A model generated the notes under the pieces. The model worked only from the letters and a program-made list of their open reading frames with translations. It had not been told where the DNA came from and did not search any database. A DNA stretch of 7,529 bases from an uncultured Erysipelotrichaceae bacterium (lineage in GTDB: Bacteria > Bacillota_I > Bacilli_A > RF39 > UBA660): NCBI GenBank assembly GCA_902795675.1, contig CADBLZ010000067.1, positions 1 to 7,529 on the forward strand, in the 5' to 3' direction. This document shows, piece by piece, positions 1 through 6,009 of this stretch (position 1 is its first letter; each line of letters opens with the position of its first letter). Position numbers and translations under genes: made by a program.

Positions 1-516
1 CATGCGTTTATTGTAAAAAAGTGTAAACTAATAAAATATGAAGATTACAAGCCGCCATTAACAAAAAAGCTGATGGCTAAAGCTTCTGAATTCTATAAAA
101 ACCACGAAGAAATCATGGATTACTTAATAGTAGGAGGTTTAACAACACTAGTTTCTATTGTTGTTAAAATGGCGATTTTATTTACAGATTTATCTGGTTT
201 AGGAATCGATAAGATTTTACAAACTCATCTATCTGTGTTAATATCATGGACATGTGCTGTTTTATTTGCATACGTAGCTAATCGAAAGATCGTGTTCAAA
301 TCCCATGAAAAAAACATACCTAAAGAAATGATAAAATTCTTTGGAGCACGATTGATTAACTTACCTATGGATGACGGCATCATGTTGTTCTTTCAAATTA
401 TATTAGGATTAAATACAAAGTCTTGGCAACTAATTGCTATCTTGGTATCTCAAATCATAATAATAGTTTTTAATTATATAGTAAGTAAGATGTTTGTATT
501 TAAGAAGAGAGCATAA
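1..516 (+). CDS. GtrA-like four-helix membrane protein, 5' end outside the window
   Basis: This is a small polytopic membrane protein of the GtrA type. The family is linked to export or flipping of lipid-linked sugars used to decorate cell-wall polymers, so it would act in the cytoplasmic membrane. Counting from the Met at 73, hydrophobic helices lie near residues 17-38, 52-69, 89-113 and 119-137. The family's repeated ending pattern is visible after helix 2 (NRKIVFKS, 70-77) and after helix 4 (NYIVSKMFVFKK, 134-145). The Met at 73 would give a typical 147-residue GtrA protein, but no Shine-Dalgarno site precedes it. The frame stays open through 24 codons to base 1 with no ATG, GTG or TTG. 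I therefore annotate it as 5'-partial. It could begin further upstream or be the tail of a longer protein such as a glycosyltransferase-GtrA fusion. Family membership is fairly sure; the start and substrate are not. Confidence 0.8.
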   Translation, partial: HAFIVKKCKLIKYEDYKPPLTKKLMAKASEFYKNHEEIMDYLIVGGLTTLVSIVVKMAILFTDLSGLGIDKILQTHLSVLISWTCAVLFAYVANRKIVFKSHEKNIPKEMIKFFGARLINLPMDDGIMLFFQIILGLNTKSWQLIAILVSQIIIIVFNYIVSKMFVFKKRA

Positions 517-534
517 AAACTCTCTTCTTTATTT
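502..534 (+). terminator. Intrinsic terminator overlapping the end of the GtrA-like gene
   Basis: A perfect 10-base-pair stem (502-511 with 520-529) encloses an 8-base loop and is followed by a modest T-rich run (TATTT). The left arm is the last codons of the gene and the TAA stop lies at the stem-loop boundary. The weak T-tract makes it less certain than the other terminators here. Confidence 0.7.
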
Positions 535-550
535 GTTAGAAAGAATAAAG

Positions 551-556
551 TATAAT
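551..556 (+). promoter_or_regulatory. Putative -10 box for the lysozyme-like gene
   Basis: A perfect TATAAT lies 22 bases upstream of the chosen ATG, just after the preceding terminator. No convincing -35 hexamer is seen at the expected distance (TTTATT at 528-533 is weak). Transcription would start near 563, only a few bases before the Shine-Dalgarno site at 567-570. Confidence 0.5.
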
Positions 557-578
557 TATAGAAAGTAGGATGATATAC

Positions 579-1832
579 ATGGAGAAAACATTTGCGAAAC
601 CAATTCGAAATCTAGATATAACCAAACTTAAACTTAGAAATATAAGTAAAGATGGTTATTACGTTTATGTTCAAAAAAGAGAAGTAAAAACTTTCTACTT
701 AACTGATGAACAAATCCTAGCTCTACGTCGTTTACATCGCGATAATCATATTGCTCCTTATCGTGAAATAAGAACTATGACTCGTGTTAATAATCACCCA
801 CAATATAAAGTACATCGTGATCATCATAAAAAACAAATGACATCAAAACTAAAATTTAATAGTCGTAAAATAAAAAACAAAATAGGGGCACTAGCTATCT
901 CTTCACTTCTTACGGCAACTTTACTAATAGAAGGCGGAAGAGCTATTCAAGATATAAAAAATAGTACTCAAAAATCTCCCAATGTTTCTATTGAAAGTTT
1001 AATGCCATCACAAGATGAAATAATAAGATTAGCAGAAAGATCTCGTATGGAAGAAACTAGTGAAATGGTTACTTTAATTGATCAAGAAGAATTAATTAAA
1101 GAAGCTGAAACAAGAAAAGAAACATATGAAGAAGAATTAAGACTAGAAGCAGAAGCTCAAGCAGAACAAGAACGTCGAGCTTTATATACTAAATATGCTA
1201 ACTATTATCATATTAATCCAGATAGAATGTATGAAATAGCAGCATCTCTAACTGATAACTTTACTTCTGAAGAATATGTTAATAACCATATCATCCCATC
1301 TGTTATATGTAAAAAAAGAACAATGGGTATTGATTTAGATAACATTATCTCTGAAGAAGAAGCTGTGGCAATGCTTGCTAGATGTTTAAATCAAGCTCCT
1401 GGTGATATGGGTATAAGTACGGATAACTTATATGATGACTCATATCAAACACCTAGTAGTAAAACATATGAAGAAATAACTTTAGAGGCAGCCAATATTG
1501 TTGGTATAGATCCTGCTCTAATGTATGCTATATGTACAGCAGAGTCATCACTATACTCTGAAGAAAACAGATCTGATTTAGCTAGATATAGTAATAACTT
1601 TAGTGGAATCTCTACATCAAGTGGTTGGGGAAGTTATGCTACTAAAGAAGAGGGTATGTTAGAACTAGCATTCATTTTAGATAACTATCGTCGTAATGGT
1701 TTAGATATATCTAATTTTGAAACAATAAGAAACATTTATGCCCCATTAGAAGACGGTAATGCTAACTGGTTAGGAAACGTAAGTGCAGCTTATAGTACTG
1801 GTCAAGAAGAAATGGGTTCAATTTCAAGATAG
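579..1832 (+). CDS. Membrane-anchored coiled-coil protein with lysozyme/glucosaminidase-like C-terminal domain
   Basis: This 417-residue protein is probably a cell-wall-acting enzyme held in the membrane. I chose the ATG at 579 because AGGA (567-570) is 8 bases upstream; an ATG at 570 would overlap that site. Residues 1-100 are basic, histidine-rich and likely cytoplasmic. A single hydrophobic segment (about 102-117) follows, then an acidic, Glu/Arg/Ala-rich predicted coiled coil (about 150-205). The last third (about 300-405) resembles lysozyme-like or endo-beta-N-acetylglucosaminidase folds: helix VGIDPALMYAICTAESS with Glu322 as a candidate catalytic acid, NNFSGIS (339-345), a W-x-x-Y segment followed by EEG (350-359), and IYAP...GNANWLGNV (386-401), like the 'NNW..NV' end of glucosaminidases. 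The fold assignment is inferred from these motifs, and activity is not shown. It appears to be its own transcription unit. The order cytoplasmic basic domain, anchor, coiled coil, lysozyme-like domain is unfamiliar to me as a named family. Confidence 0.75.
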   Translation: MEKTFAKPIRNLDITKLKLRNISKDGYYVYVQKREVKTFYLTDEQILALRRLHRDNHIAPYREIRTMTRVNNHPQYKVHRDHHKKQMTSKLKFNSRKIKNKIGALAISSLLTATLLIEGGRAIQDIKNSTQKSPNVSIESLMPSQDEIIRLAERSRMEETSEMVTLIDQEELIKEAETRKETYEEELRLEAEAQAEQERRALYTKYANYYHINPDRMYEIAASLTDNFTSEEYVNNHIIPSVICKKRTMGIDLDNIISEEEAVAMLARCLNQAPGDMGISTDNLYDDSYQTPSSKTYEEITLEAANIVGIDPALMYAICTAESSLYSEENRSDLARYSNNFSGISTSSGWGSYATKEEGMLELAFILDNYRRNGLDISNFETIRNIYAPLEDGNANWLGNVSAAYSTGQEEMGSISR

Positions 1833-1854
1833 TAACTTGTTTACTATCTTTTTT
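1826..1854 (+). terminator. Intrinsic terminator of the lysozyme-like gene
   Basis: A perfect 10-base-pair stem (1826-1835 with 1841-1850) has a 5-base loop and six T residues at 1849-1854. The TAG stop (1830-1832) lies inside the left arm, so the end of the coding sequence is part of the terminator. Confidence 0.85.
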
Positions 1855-1868
1855 GTTTGGTTTATAAT
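1840..1868 (+). promoter_or_regulatory. Putative nifJ promoter
   Basis: TTTACT (1840-1845, four of six bases matching TTGACA), a 17-base spacer and a perfect TATAAT (1863-1868) form a plausible housekeeping sigma promoter. The -35 lies within the right arm of the preceding terminator. Transcription would start near 1875 and leave a leader of about 28 bases before the ATG at 1903, which argues against translation from the ATG at 1879. Confidence 0.55.
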
Positions 1869-1902
1869 TAAATAAATAATGGTAACAGGAAGAGGGAATA
1901 AA

Positions 1903-4900
1903 ATGTATAGTATTATAGACGGAAACAAAGCATGTGCTGACTCAGCATACTTATTAAGTGAAATCGCTAGTATATATCCTATAACTCCAAGTAGCCCAAT
2001 GGCTCAAGAAGTAGATGTTATAAGTCATACTGATAGAAAAAACTTATTTAACGACAAAGTACAAGTAGTTGAAATGCAAAGTGAAGCTGGTGCAGCTGGT
2101 GCCTTACATGGTGCATTACTTGCTGGTTCATTAGCAACAACGTTTACAGCTAGTCAAGGTTTATTATTAATGATACCTAATATGTATAAAATTGCTGGTG
2201 AATGTTTACCTGCAGTTATCCACGTTGCTGCTCGTACAATAGCAACTCATGCTTTATCAATATATGGTGATCATTCAGATATCTATGCTACAAGACAAAC
2301 AGGTTTCTGTATGTTATCTTCAACTAATGTTGAGGAAGCTAATCACCTAGGTGCTGTAGCACACTTAGCAGCTATCGAAGGAAGTTTACCTTTCTTGCAT
2401 TTCTTTGATGGCTTTAGAACAAGTCATGAAGTAAACAAAGTTCAAGAACTAGAAGATAAAGATATCTTAAAACTTGTTAACTTCGACAAAATAAAAGAAT
2501 TCAAAGCAAAAATGCTTAACGTTGGTAATAACATTCAAAAAGGTATGAACGAAGGCGAAGATATCTATTTCCAATCAGTTGAAGCAAGAAATGAATTATA
2601 TAATAAAATTCCAGATATAGTTAACCAATATATGGAAGATGTAAATAGAGTAACAGGTAAAAACTATCAATTATTTAATTACTATGGTGCTAAAGATGCA
2701 ACTAATGTAATTGTTGCTATGGGTTCTGTTTGTGATACAGCTAAACTAGTTGTTGAAGACTTAGTTAAAAAGAACGAAAAAGTAGGTTTAATTGAAGTTC
2801 ACTTATATCGTCCATTTAGTGTCGATTACTTAACTAAAGTATTACCTGAAACAGTAAAAAATATAGCAGTTCTAGATCGTACTAAAGAATCAGGTTCAAT
2901 TGGTGAACCATTATACTTAGATATTGTTGCTGCTCTAAATAATAAAGGTATTAATATCGTTGGTGGACGTTATGGTTTATCTAGTAAAAATACAACACCA
3001 GATATGATTTATTCTGTTTATTACATGTTAAGTCATGAACTAAAGAATAACTTCACAATTGGTATTACTGATGATGTTACTAACTTATCACTAGAAAGTC
3101 ATGATTACACTTTAGATTTGGGTTATGATGAAATCAAAATCTTTGGTTTTGGTTCAGATGGTATGGTATCAACATCAAAAGATATCATGAAATTAGTTGG
3201 TGGTAACACTGATAAATTCGTTGAAGAATATAACCAATATGATTCTAAAAAGAGTGGTGGCGTAACTATCTGTAACTTACGTTTATCAGACAAACCAATC
3301 AATGCACCATTCTATATTGAAAAGCCAGGTATGGTAGTAGTAACTAAAGAAGAATACCTATATCAATTTGATATGACATCAAATATTAAAGATAAGGGTA
3401 TCTTAGTTTTAAATACTCTTCATACTGCTGAAGAAATGGATGGTATCCTACCAAACAATGTTAAAGAAGATATAAATAAAAAACACTTAAGTTTATATAT
3501 CATTAATGCTGACCAAGTTGCTATTGATTGCAATATAAAAGGTAAGATTAGTAAAATCATGGAAATGGTTATTCTAGACTTAATCAAATTTGATAATGCT
3601 AAAGAAATGGTTAGTCATTCAATTGAAAAACAATTTGGTACAAAAGGTGAAGATATCGTTAATGCTAATAAACAAGCTATTGAATCAGCATTAGATAAAC
3701 TTGAAAAAGTAACTATCAAACTAAACACAGTTGCTGATGAAGATAAAAAAGCTGGCGATATTTTCGACACTATTAAAGCTTTAGAAGGTAATAAATTAAC
3801 AGTATCTGATTTAGTTCCTTATCGTGATGGAACATTCCCTTGTGGATTATCTAAAAATGATAAACGTAAAGTTTCAACATTTGTTCCAAAATGGGATCCA
3901 GAAAAATGTATTCAATGTGGTCAATGTTCAATTGTATGTCCTCATGCAGTAATAAGACCATTTGCTATAAAAGATAAAGATAAAGGTGTTCCAATGTTAG
4001 GACAACCAGAATATCGTTATGTAATAGAAGTATCTGAAGCTGACTGCTTATCATGTGGTTTATGTATAAATGCATGTCCAGGTAAGGGTGGAGAAAAAGC
4101 CTTATCATTTGGTACATATGATGAAGCTAAACAAAAAGAAGCTCAAAAATATTTTGAAAACTATGAAAATCCAAAAGGTTTATTCCCAGATACAACAATT
4201 AAAGGTAGTCAATTTAATAAACCTAAATTTGAATTCTCTGGTGCATGTGCCGGTTGTGGTGAAGCTCCTTACTTAAAACTATTAACACAATTACTAGGCG
4301 ATAAACTATTAATTGCTAATGCAACTGGTTGTTCATCAATCTATGGTGGTTCTGTACCTAGTACTCCATACTTAATTCCTTGGGCTAACTCATTATTTGA
4401 AGATAATGCTGAATTTGGTTATGGTATGTTACTTGGTTTCAATATGATGAGAAATAGAATTGAAAAAGTTATGTTAGAAAATATGGACAACGTAACTGGA
4501 CCAATCAAAGAAATATTTAATAAATGGTTAGAAAATAAAGAAGACTTTAAAATCACTACTGAAGTAAAAGAAGAACTAGAAGGTAAAAAAATACCTGATG
4601 AATTAAGAGACTTACTTGACTATGTACCTGCTCGTTCAGTATGGTCAATCGGTGGTGATGGTTGGGCATATGATATTGGCTTTGGTGGTATCGATCATGT
4701 TCTATCTAGTGGTGAAAATGTTAATATCCTAGTACTTGATACAGAAGTATATTCAAATACTGGTGGTCAAGCATCTAAATCATCACACGTTGGTCAAGTT
4801 GCTCAATTCGCTGATGCTGGTAAAAAGACAGCTAAAAAAGACTTATTTAAAATTGCTATGAGTTATCCAAACTGTTATGTTGCTAACATCTCATTTGGTG

Positions 4901-5286
4901 CTAACTTCGTTCAAGCTATTAAAGCTATGAAAGAAGCAGAAGCTCACCAAGGACCATCAATCATCATCGCTTATGCTCCATGTATTGAACATGGTATCAA
5001 AGGTGGTATGACTAACTCATCTAGCGAACAAAAACTAGTAGTTGAATCTGGTTACATGTCATTAATGAGATATAACCCAGAAGAAGATAAACTTTATATG
5101 GATTCACGTGAACCAGACTTTACTAAATATGAAGACTTACTAAATAACGAAGTAAGATATAAGAGTCTAGCTAAGAAGAATCCTGAAGCATGGCAAGAAA
5201 TATTAGAAATAAATAAACAAAACGCTATCAAGAGATATAACTACTATAAAAAGTTAAGTGAAGAACTTAATAAAGAAGATAAATAA
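1903..5286 (+). CDS. nifJ: Pyruvate:ferredoxin (flavodoxin) oxidoreductase, single-chain
   Basis: This cytoplasmic, oxygen-sensitive enzyme of 1127 residues decarboxylates pyruvate to acetyl-CoA and CO2 and passes electrons to ferredoxin or flavodoxin, a core step of anaerobic fermentation. All domains of the fused enzyme are present. The pyrimidine-binding domain has YPITPSSPM (25-33), EMQSEAGAAGALHG with Glu61, and Arg111. A transketolase-C-like domain lies at about 260-400 and the gamma/CoA domain from about 410 (FGFGSDGMVS). The two-cluster ferredoxin domain has Cys669/672/675/679 and Cys715/718/721/725. The thiamine-diphosphate domain has GDGW (918-921), DTEVYSNTGGQ (946-956), and Cys782, 785, 810 and 1027 for the third [4Fe-4S] cluster. 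No key residue is missing. An ATG lies 24 bases upstream in frame, but the start at 1903 has a GAGG site 7 bases away and gives the family's usual beginning (IDGN). Length is slightly below the usual 1170-1200, with no long C-terminal extension. It appears to be transcribed alone. Confidence 0.97.
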   Translation: MYSIIDGNKACADSAYLLSEIASIYPITPSSPMAQEVDVISHTDRKNLFNDKVQVVEMQSEAGAAGALHGALLAGSLATTFTASQGLLLMIPNMYKIAGECLPAVIHVAARTIATHALSIYGDHSDIYATRQTGFCMLSSTNVEEANHLGAVAHLAAIEGSLPFLHFFDGFRTSHEVNKVQELEDKDILKLVNFDKIKEFKAKMLNVGNNIQKGMNEGEDIYFQSVEARNELYNKIPDIVNQYMEDVNRVTGKNYQLFNYYGAKDATNVIVAMGSVCDTAKLVVEDLVKKNEKVGLIEVHLYRPFSVDYLTKVLPETVKNIAVLDRTKESGSIGEPLYLDIVAALNNKGINIVGGRYGLSSKNTTPDMIYSVYYMLSHELKNNFTIGITDDVTNLSLESHDYTLDLGYDEIKIFGFGSDGMVSTSKDIMKLVGGNTDKFVEEYNQYDSKKSGGVTICNLRLSDKPINAPFYIEKPGMVVVTKEEYLYQFDMTSNIKDKGILVLNTLHTAEEMDGILPNNVKEDINKKHLSLYIINADQVAIDCNIKGKISKIMEMVILDLIKFDNAKEMVSHSIEKQFGTKGEDIVNANKQAIESALDKLEKVTIKLNTVADEDKKAGDIFDTIKALEGNKLTVSDLVPYRDGTFPCGLSKNDKRKVSTFVPKWDPEKCIQCGQCSIVCPHAVIRPFAIKDKDKGVPMLGQPEYRYVIEVSEADCLSCGLCINACPGKGGEKALSFGTYDEAKQKEAQKYFENYENPKGLFPDTTIKGSQFNKPKFEFSGACAGCGEAPYLKLLTQLLGDKLLIANATGCSSIYGGSVPSTPYLIPWANSLFEDNAEFGYGMLLGFNMMRNRIEKVMLENMDNVTGPIKEIFNKWLENKEDFKITTEVKEELEGKKIPDELRDLLDYVPARSVWSIGGDGWAYDIGFGGIDHVLSSGENVNILVLDTEVYSNTGGQASKSSHVGQVAQFADAGKKTAKKDLFKIAMSYPNCYVANISFGANFVQAIKAMKEAEAHQGPSIIIAYAPCIEHGIKGGMTNSSSEQKLVVESGYMSLMRYNPEEDKLYMDSREPDFTKYEDLLNNEVRYKSLAKKNPEAWQEILEINKQNAIKRYNYYKKLSEELNKEDK

Positions 5287-5301
5287 TTTATCTTCTTTTT
5301 T
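5272..5301 (+). terminator. Intrinsic terminator of nifJ with the stop codon as its loop
   Basis: A perfect 12-base-pair stem (5272-5283 with 5287-5298) closes on a 3-base loop that is exactly the TAA stop codon of nifJ (5284-5286). A run of six T residues (5296-5301) overlaps the end of the right arm. The left arm encodes the final Lys-Glu-Asp-Lys residues. Confidence 0.88.
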
Positions 5302-5302
5302 A

Positions 5303-5311
5303 TGTTATAAT
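5303..5311 (+). promoter_or_regulatory. Putative extended -10 promoter for the 144-residue gene
   Basis: TGT directly precedes a perfect TATAAT (5306-5311), forming an extended -10 element that can work without a good -35, and none is visible. It begins 2 bases after the nifJ terminator T-run. Transcription would start near 5318, the first base of the Shine-Dalgarno site AGGTGAT. Confidence 0.55.
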
Positions 5312-5327
5312 TAAAGTAGGTGATAGA

Positions 5328-5762
5328 ATGAAAAAAATAATTATACTAGCTTCCATTTTAATTGTACTTGGAGCAATTGGCTTCCAAATATACAAAGACT
5401 TAAATATCAAAGAAACTAAAATTGATGATTCTTACATTATGATCTTCCATAACGAGGATGATACAGTAAGAACATATATCTACAAAACAAAAGCGACTAT
5501 AACTACTTACCAACATGGCGAAGAAGTAGTAGAAGAGTTAGATCAACCAAACATGGGCTTTAGATATGTTAATACTAAAATAACTAAAAAAGGAGTTTTC
5601 TTCAAAAAAGAAATTGAAGAAGAAACTGATAGAGGAGATCTTACATGGACTGATGATTGTTTCAGCGCTGCTAGTAAGAATAAAGCTTACGCATATGTAA
5701 CTGATCAAAATAATAAAAAGTATTCAATTGAAGAATACATGGGAATGTTCTTAATGAATTAA
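5328..5762 (+). CDS. Small membrane-anchored extracytoplasmic protein, function unknown
   Basis: I do not recognise this 144-residue protein. It begins with two lysines and a hydrophobic stretch (about residues 4-20), a typical N-terminal anchor or signal segment. No cysteine follows to mark a lipoprotein and no clear signal-peptidase site is seen, so an anchored protein with its body outside the membrane is most likely. The body (about 30-144) is acidic with alternating beta-prone stretches, including IMIFHNEDDTVRTYIYKTKATITTY and a KKGVFFKKEIEEETDRGD segment, and ends in a hydrophobic MGMFLMN. Its single cysteine is in the second half. AGGTGAT at 5318-5324 precedes the ATG by 3 bases, with the core AGG about 7 bases away, so the start is well supported. 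It lies 41 bases after nifJ but has its own promoter-like element and terminator, so a link to pyruvate metabolism is not indicated. Confidence 0.8.
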   Translation: MKKIIILASILIVLGAIGFQIYKDLNIKETKIDDSYIMIFHNEDDTVRTYIYKTKATITTYQHGEEVVEELDQPNMGFRYVNTKITKKGVFFKKEIEEETDRGDLTWTDDCFSAASKNKAYAYVTDQNNKKYSIEEYMGMFLMN

Positions 5763-5790
5763 AAAAGATGGTTAAAAACCATCTTTTATT
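5763..5790 (+). terminator. Intrinsic terminator after the 144-residue gene, probably bidirectional
   Basis: The base right after the TAA stop begins a perfect 11-base-pair stem (5763-5773 with 5777-5787) with an AAA loop. The right arm ends in TTTT and continues TATTT. The left arm begins with a run of A, so the minus strand also reads as hairpin plus T-run. It could therefore back up the minus-strand terminator at 5799-5834. Confidence 0.85.
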
Positions 5791-5798
5791 TATGCTCT

Positions 5799-5834
5799 AA
5801 AAAAAATAGGAGCGGATCCCCTGAGAACCGCTCC
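5799..5834 (-). terminator. Intrinsic terminator of the candidate small RNA
   Basis: On the minus strand GGAGCGG (5834-5828) pairs perfectly with CCGCUCC (5815-5809) around a 12-base loop, followed by UA and eight U residues (5806-5799). It is among the most GC-rich stretches in the window. On the plus strand the same hairpin is followed by CAAAAAG-type sequence rather than T, so it is directional. Confidence 0.88.
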
Positions 5835-5898
5835 AAAAAGAATAAAAAGGGGTTGGCTAGTGTGATACTAGCACCAAATCGCCGTTAAGTGATTTGGT
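5799..5898 (-). ncRNA. Candidate small regulatory RNA of about 100 nt, no family recognised
   Basis: Reading the minus strand from about 5898, the transcript opens with a perfect 8-base-pair hairpin (5898-5891 with 5880-5873, 10-base loop ACUUAACGGC). A 6-base-pair hairpin abuts it (5872-5867 with 5861-5856, loop AUCAC). An unpaired pyrimidine tract follows (5855-5835: CCAACCCC, then U-rich with one A and one C). The RNA ends in a GC-rich terminator hairpin with eight U residues. A near-consensus promoter lies directly upstream. There is no open reading frame longer than a handful of codons, and the nearest downstream gene is convergent, so this is not a leader. The layout resembles trans-acting RNAs such as RoxS/RsaE, with a C-rich seed between hairpins, but I see no sequence match to that family. 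It does not look like SRP, 6S, RNase P or tmRNA. Confidence 0.72.
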
Positions 5899-5905
5899 AT
5901 TTCCT

Positions 5906-5934
5906 ATACTAACTTTTAACCCTATTTTTGTCAA
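5906..5934 (-). promoter_or_regulatory. Strong promoter for the candidate small RNA
   Basis: The minus strand carries a perfect TTGACA (5934-5929), exactly 17 bases of spacer (5928-5912) and TAGTAT (5911-5906, five of six matching TATAAT). It is the best full housekeeping-type promoter in the window; the protein genes lack a good -35. Transcription would begin near 5898-5900, at the base of the first hairpin. Long A and T tracts directly upstream (5935-5975) could act as an UP element. Confidence 0.8.
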
Positions 5935-5941
5935 CAATTTT

Positions 5942-5975
5942 TATCATTTTTTAACAAAAAAAATGATATTTTTTT
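5942..5975 (+). repeat. AT-rich inverted repeat with T-run upstream of the small-RNA promoter
   Basis: An 11-base-pair inverted repeat (5942-5952 with 5958-5968, loop AACAA) contains a single G-C pair and is followed on the plus strand by seven T residues. It could be a weak plus-strand terminator shielding recG from readthrough, or an AT-rich UP element for the minus-strand promoter. The sequence alone does not decide. Confidence 0.5.
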
Positions 5976-5990
5976 CTAGGTATAACCTAG
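5976..5990. promoter_or_regulatory. Palindrome CTAGGT-ATA-ACCTAG, possible operator
   Basis: A perfect 6-base inverted repeat with a 3-base spacer lies between the divergent small-RNA promoter and the first recG -10 box, overlapping the region where that box's -35 would fall. Its position and symmetry fit a dimeric repressor site, but no regulator is known and AT-rich DNA yields some palindromes by chance. Confidence 0.3.
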
Positions 5991-6009
5991 CTTTAAGTTA
6001 GTTGCATCT

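Noticed and set aside
570..578. Upstream in-frame ATG for the lysozyme-like gene adding three residues
   Set aside because: The ATG overlaps the AGGA site that is well placed for the ATG at 579.
1879..1902. Upstream in-frame ATG for nifJ adding eight residues (MVTGRGNK)
   Set aside because: It would lie only a few bases after the predicted transcription start, has no Shine-Dalgarno site, and would translate the GAGG ribosome-binding site of the ATG at 1903. Family members begin close to the IDGN motif.
4070..4276. 68-codon plus-strand open frame inside nifJ
   Set aside because: It lies in another frame within the ferredoxin and thiamine-diphosphate domains of nifJ, is lysine-rich from A-rich codons read out of frame, and has no ribosome-binding site.
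1903..5286. Alternative genetic code with TGA as tryptophan
   Set aside because: Tryptophan positions in conserved motifs (for example the GDGW motif of nifJ) use TGG, and no in-frame TGA occurs in the genes.
5799..5898. Small RNA as SRP, 6S, tmRNA, tRNA or riboswitch
   Set aside because: It lacks the SRP GGAA-tetraloop helix, is too short and lacks the open-bubble rod of 6S, has no tRNA-like acceptor or CCA end, and has no same-strand gene downstream to regulate in cis.
5840..5928. Plus-strand three-way junction closed by GGGTT (5850-5854) and AACCC (5918-5922)
   Set aside because: The pairing is possible on the plus strand, but there is no plus-strand promoter for it, a strong terminator lies just upstream, and no T-run terminator follows. 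The promoter and terminator signals are on the minus strand, where the AACCC-side bases fall in the promoter spacer rather than in the RNA.
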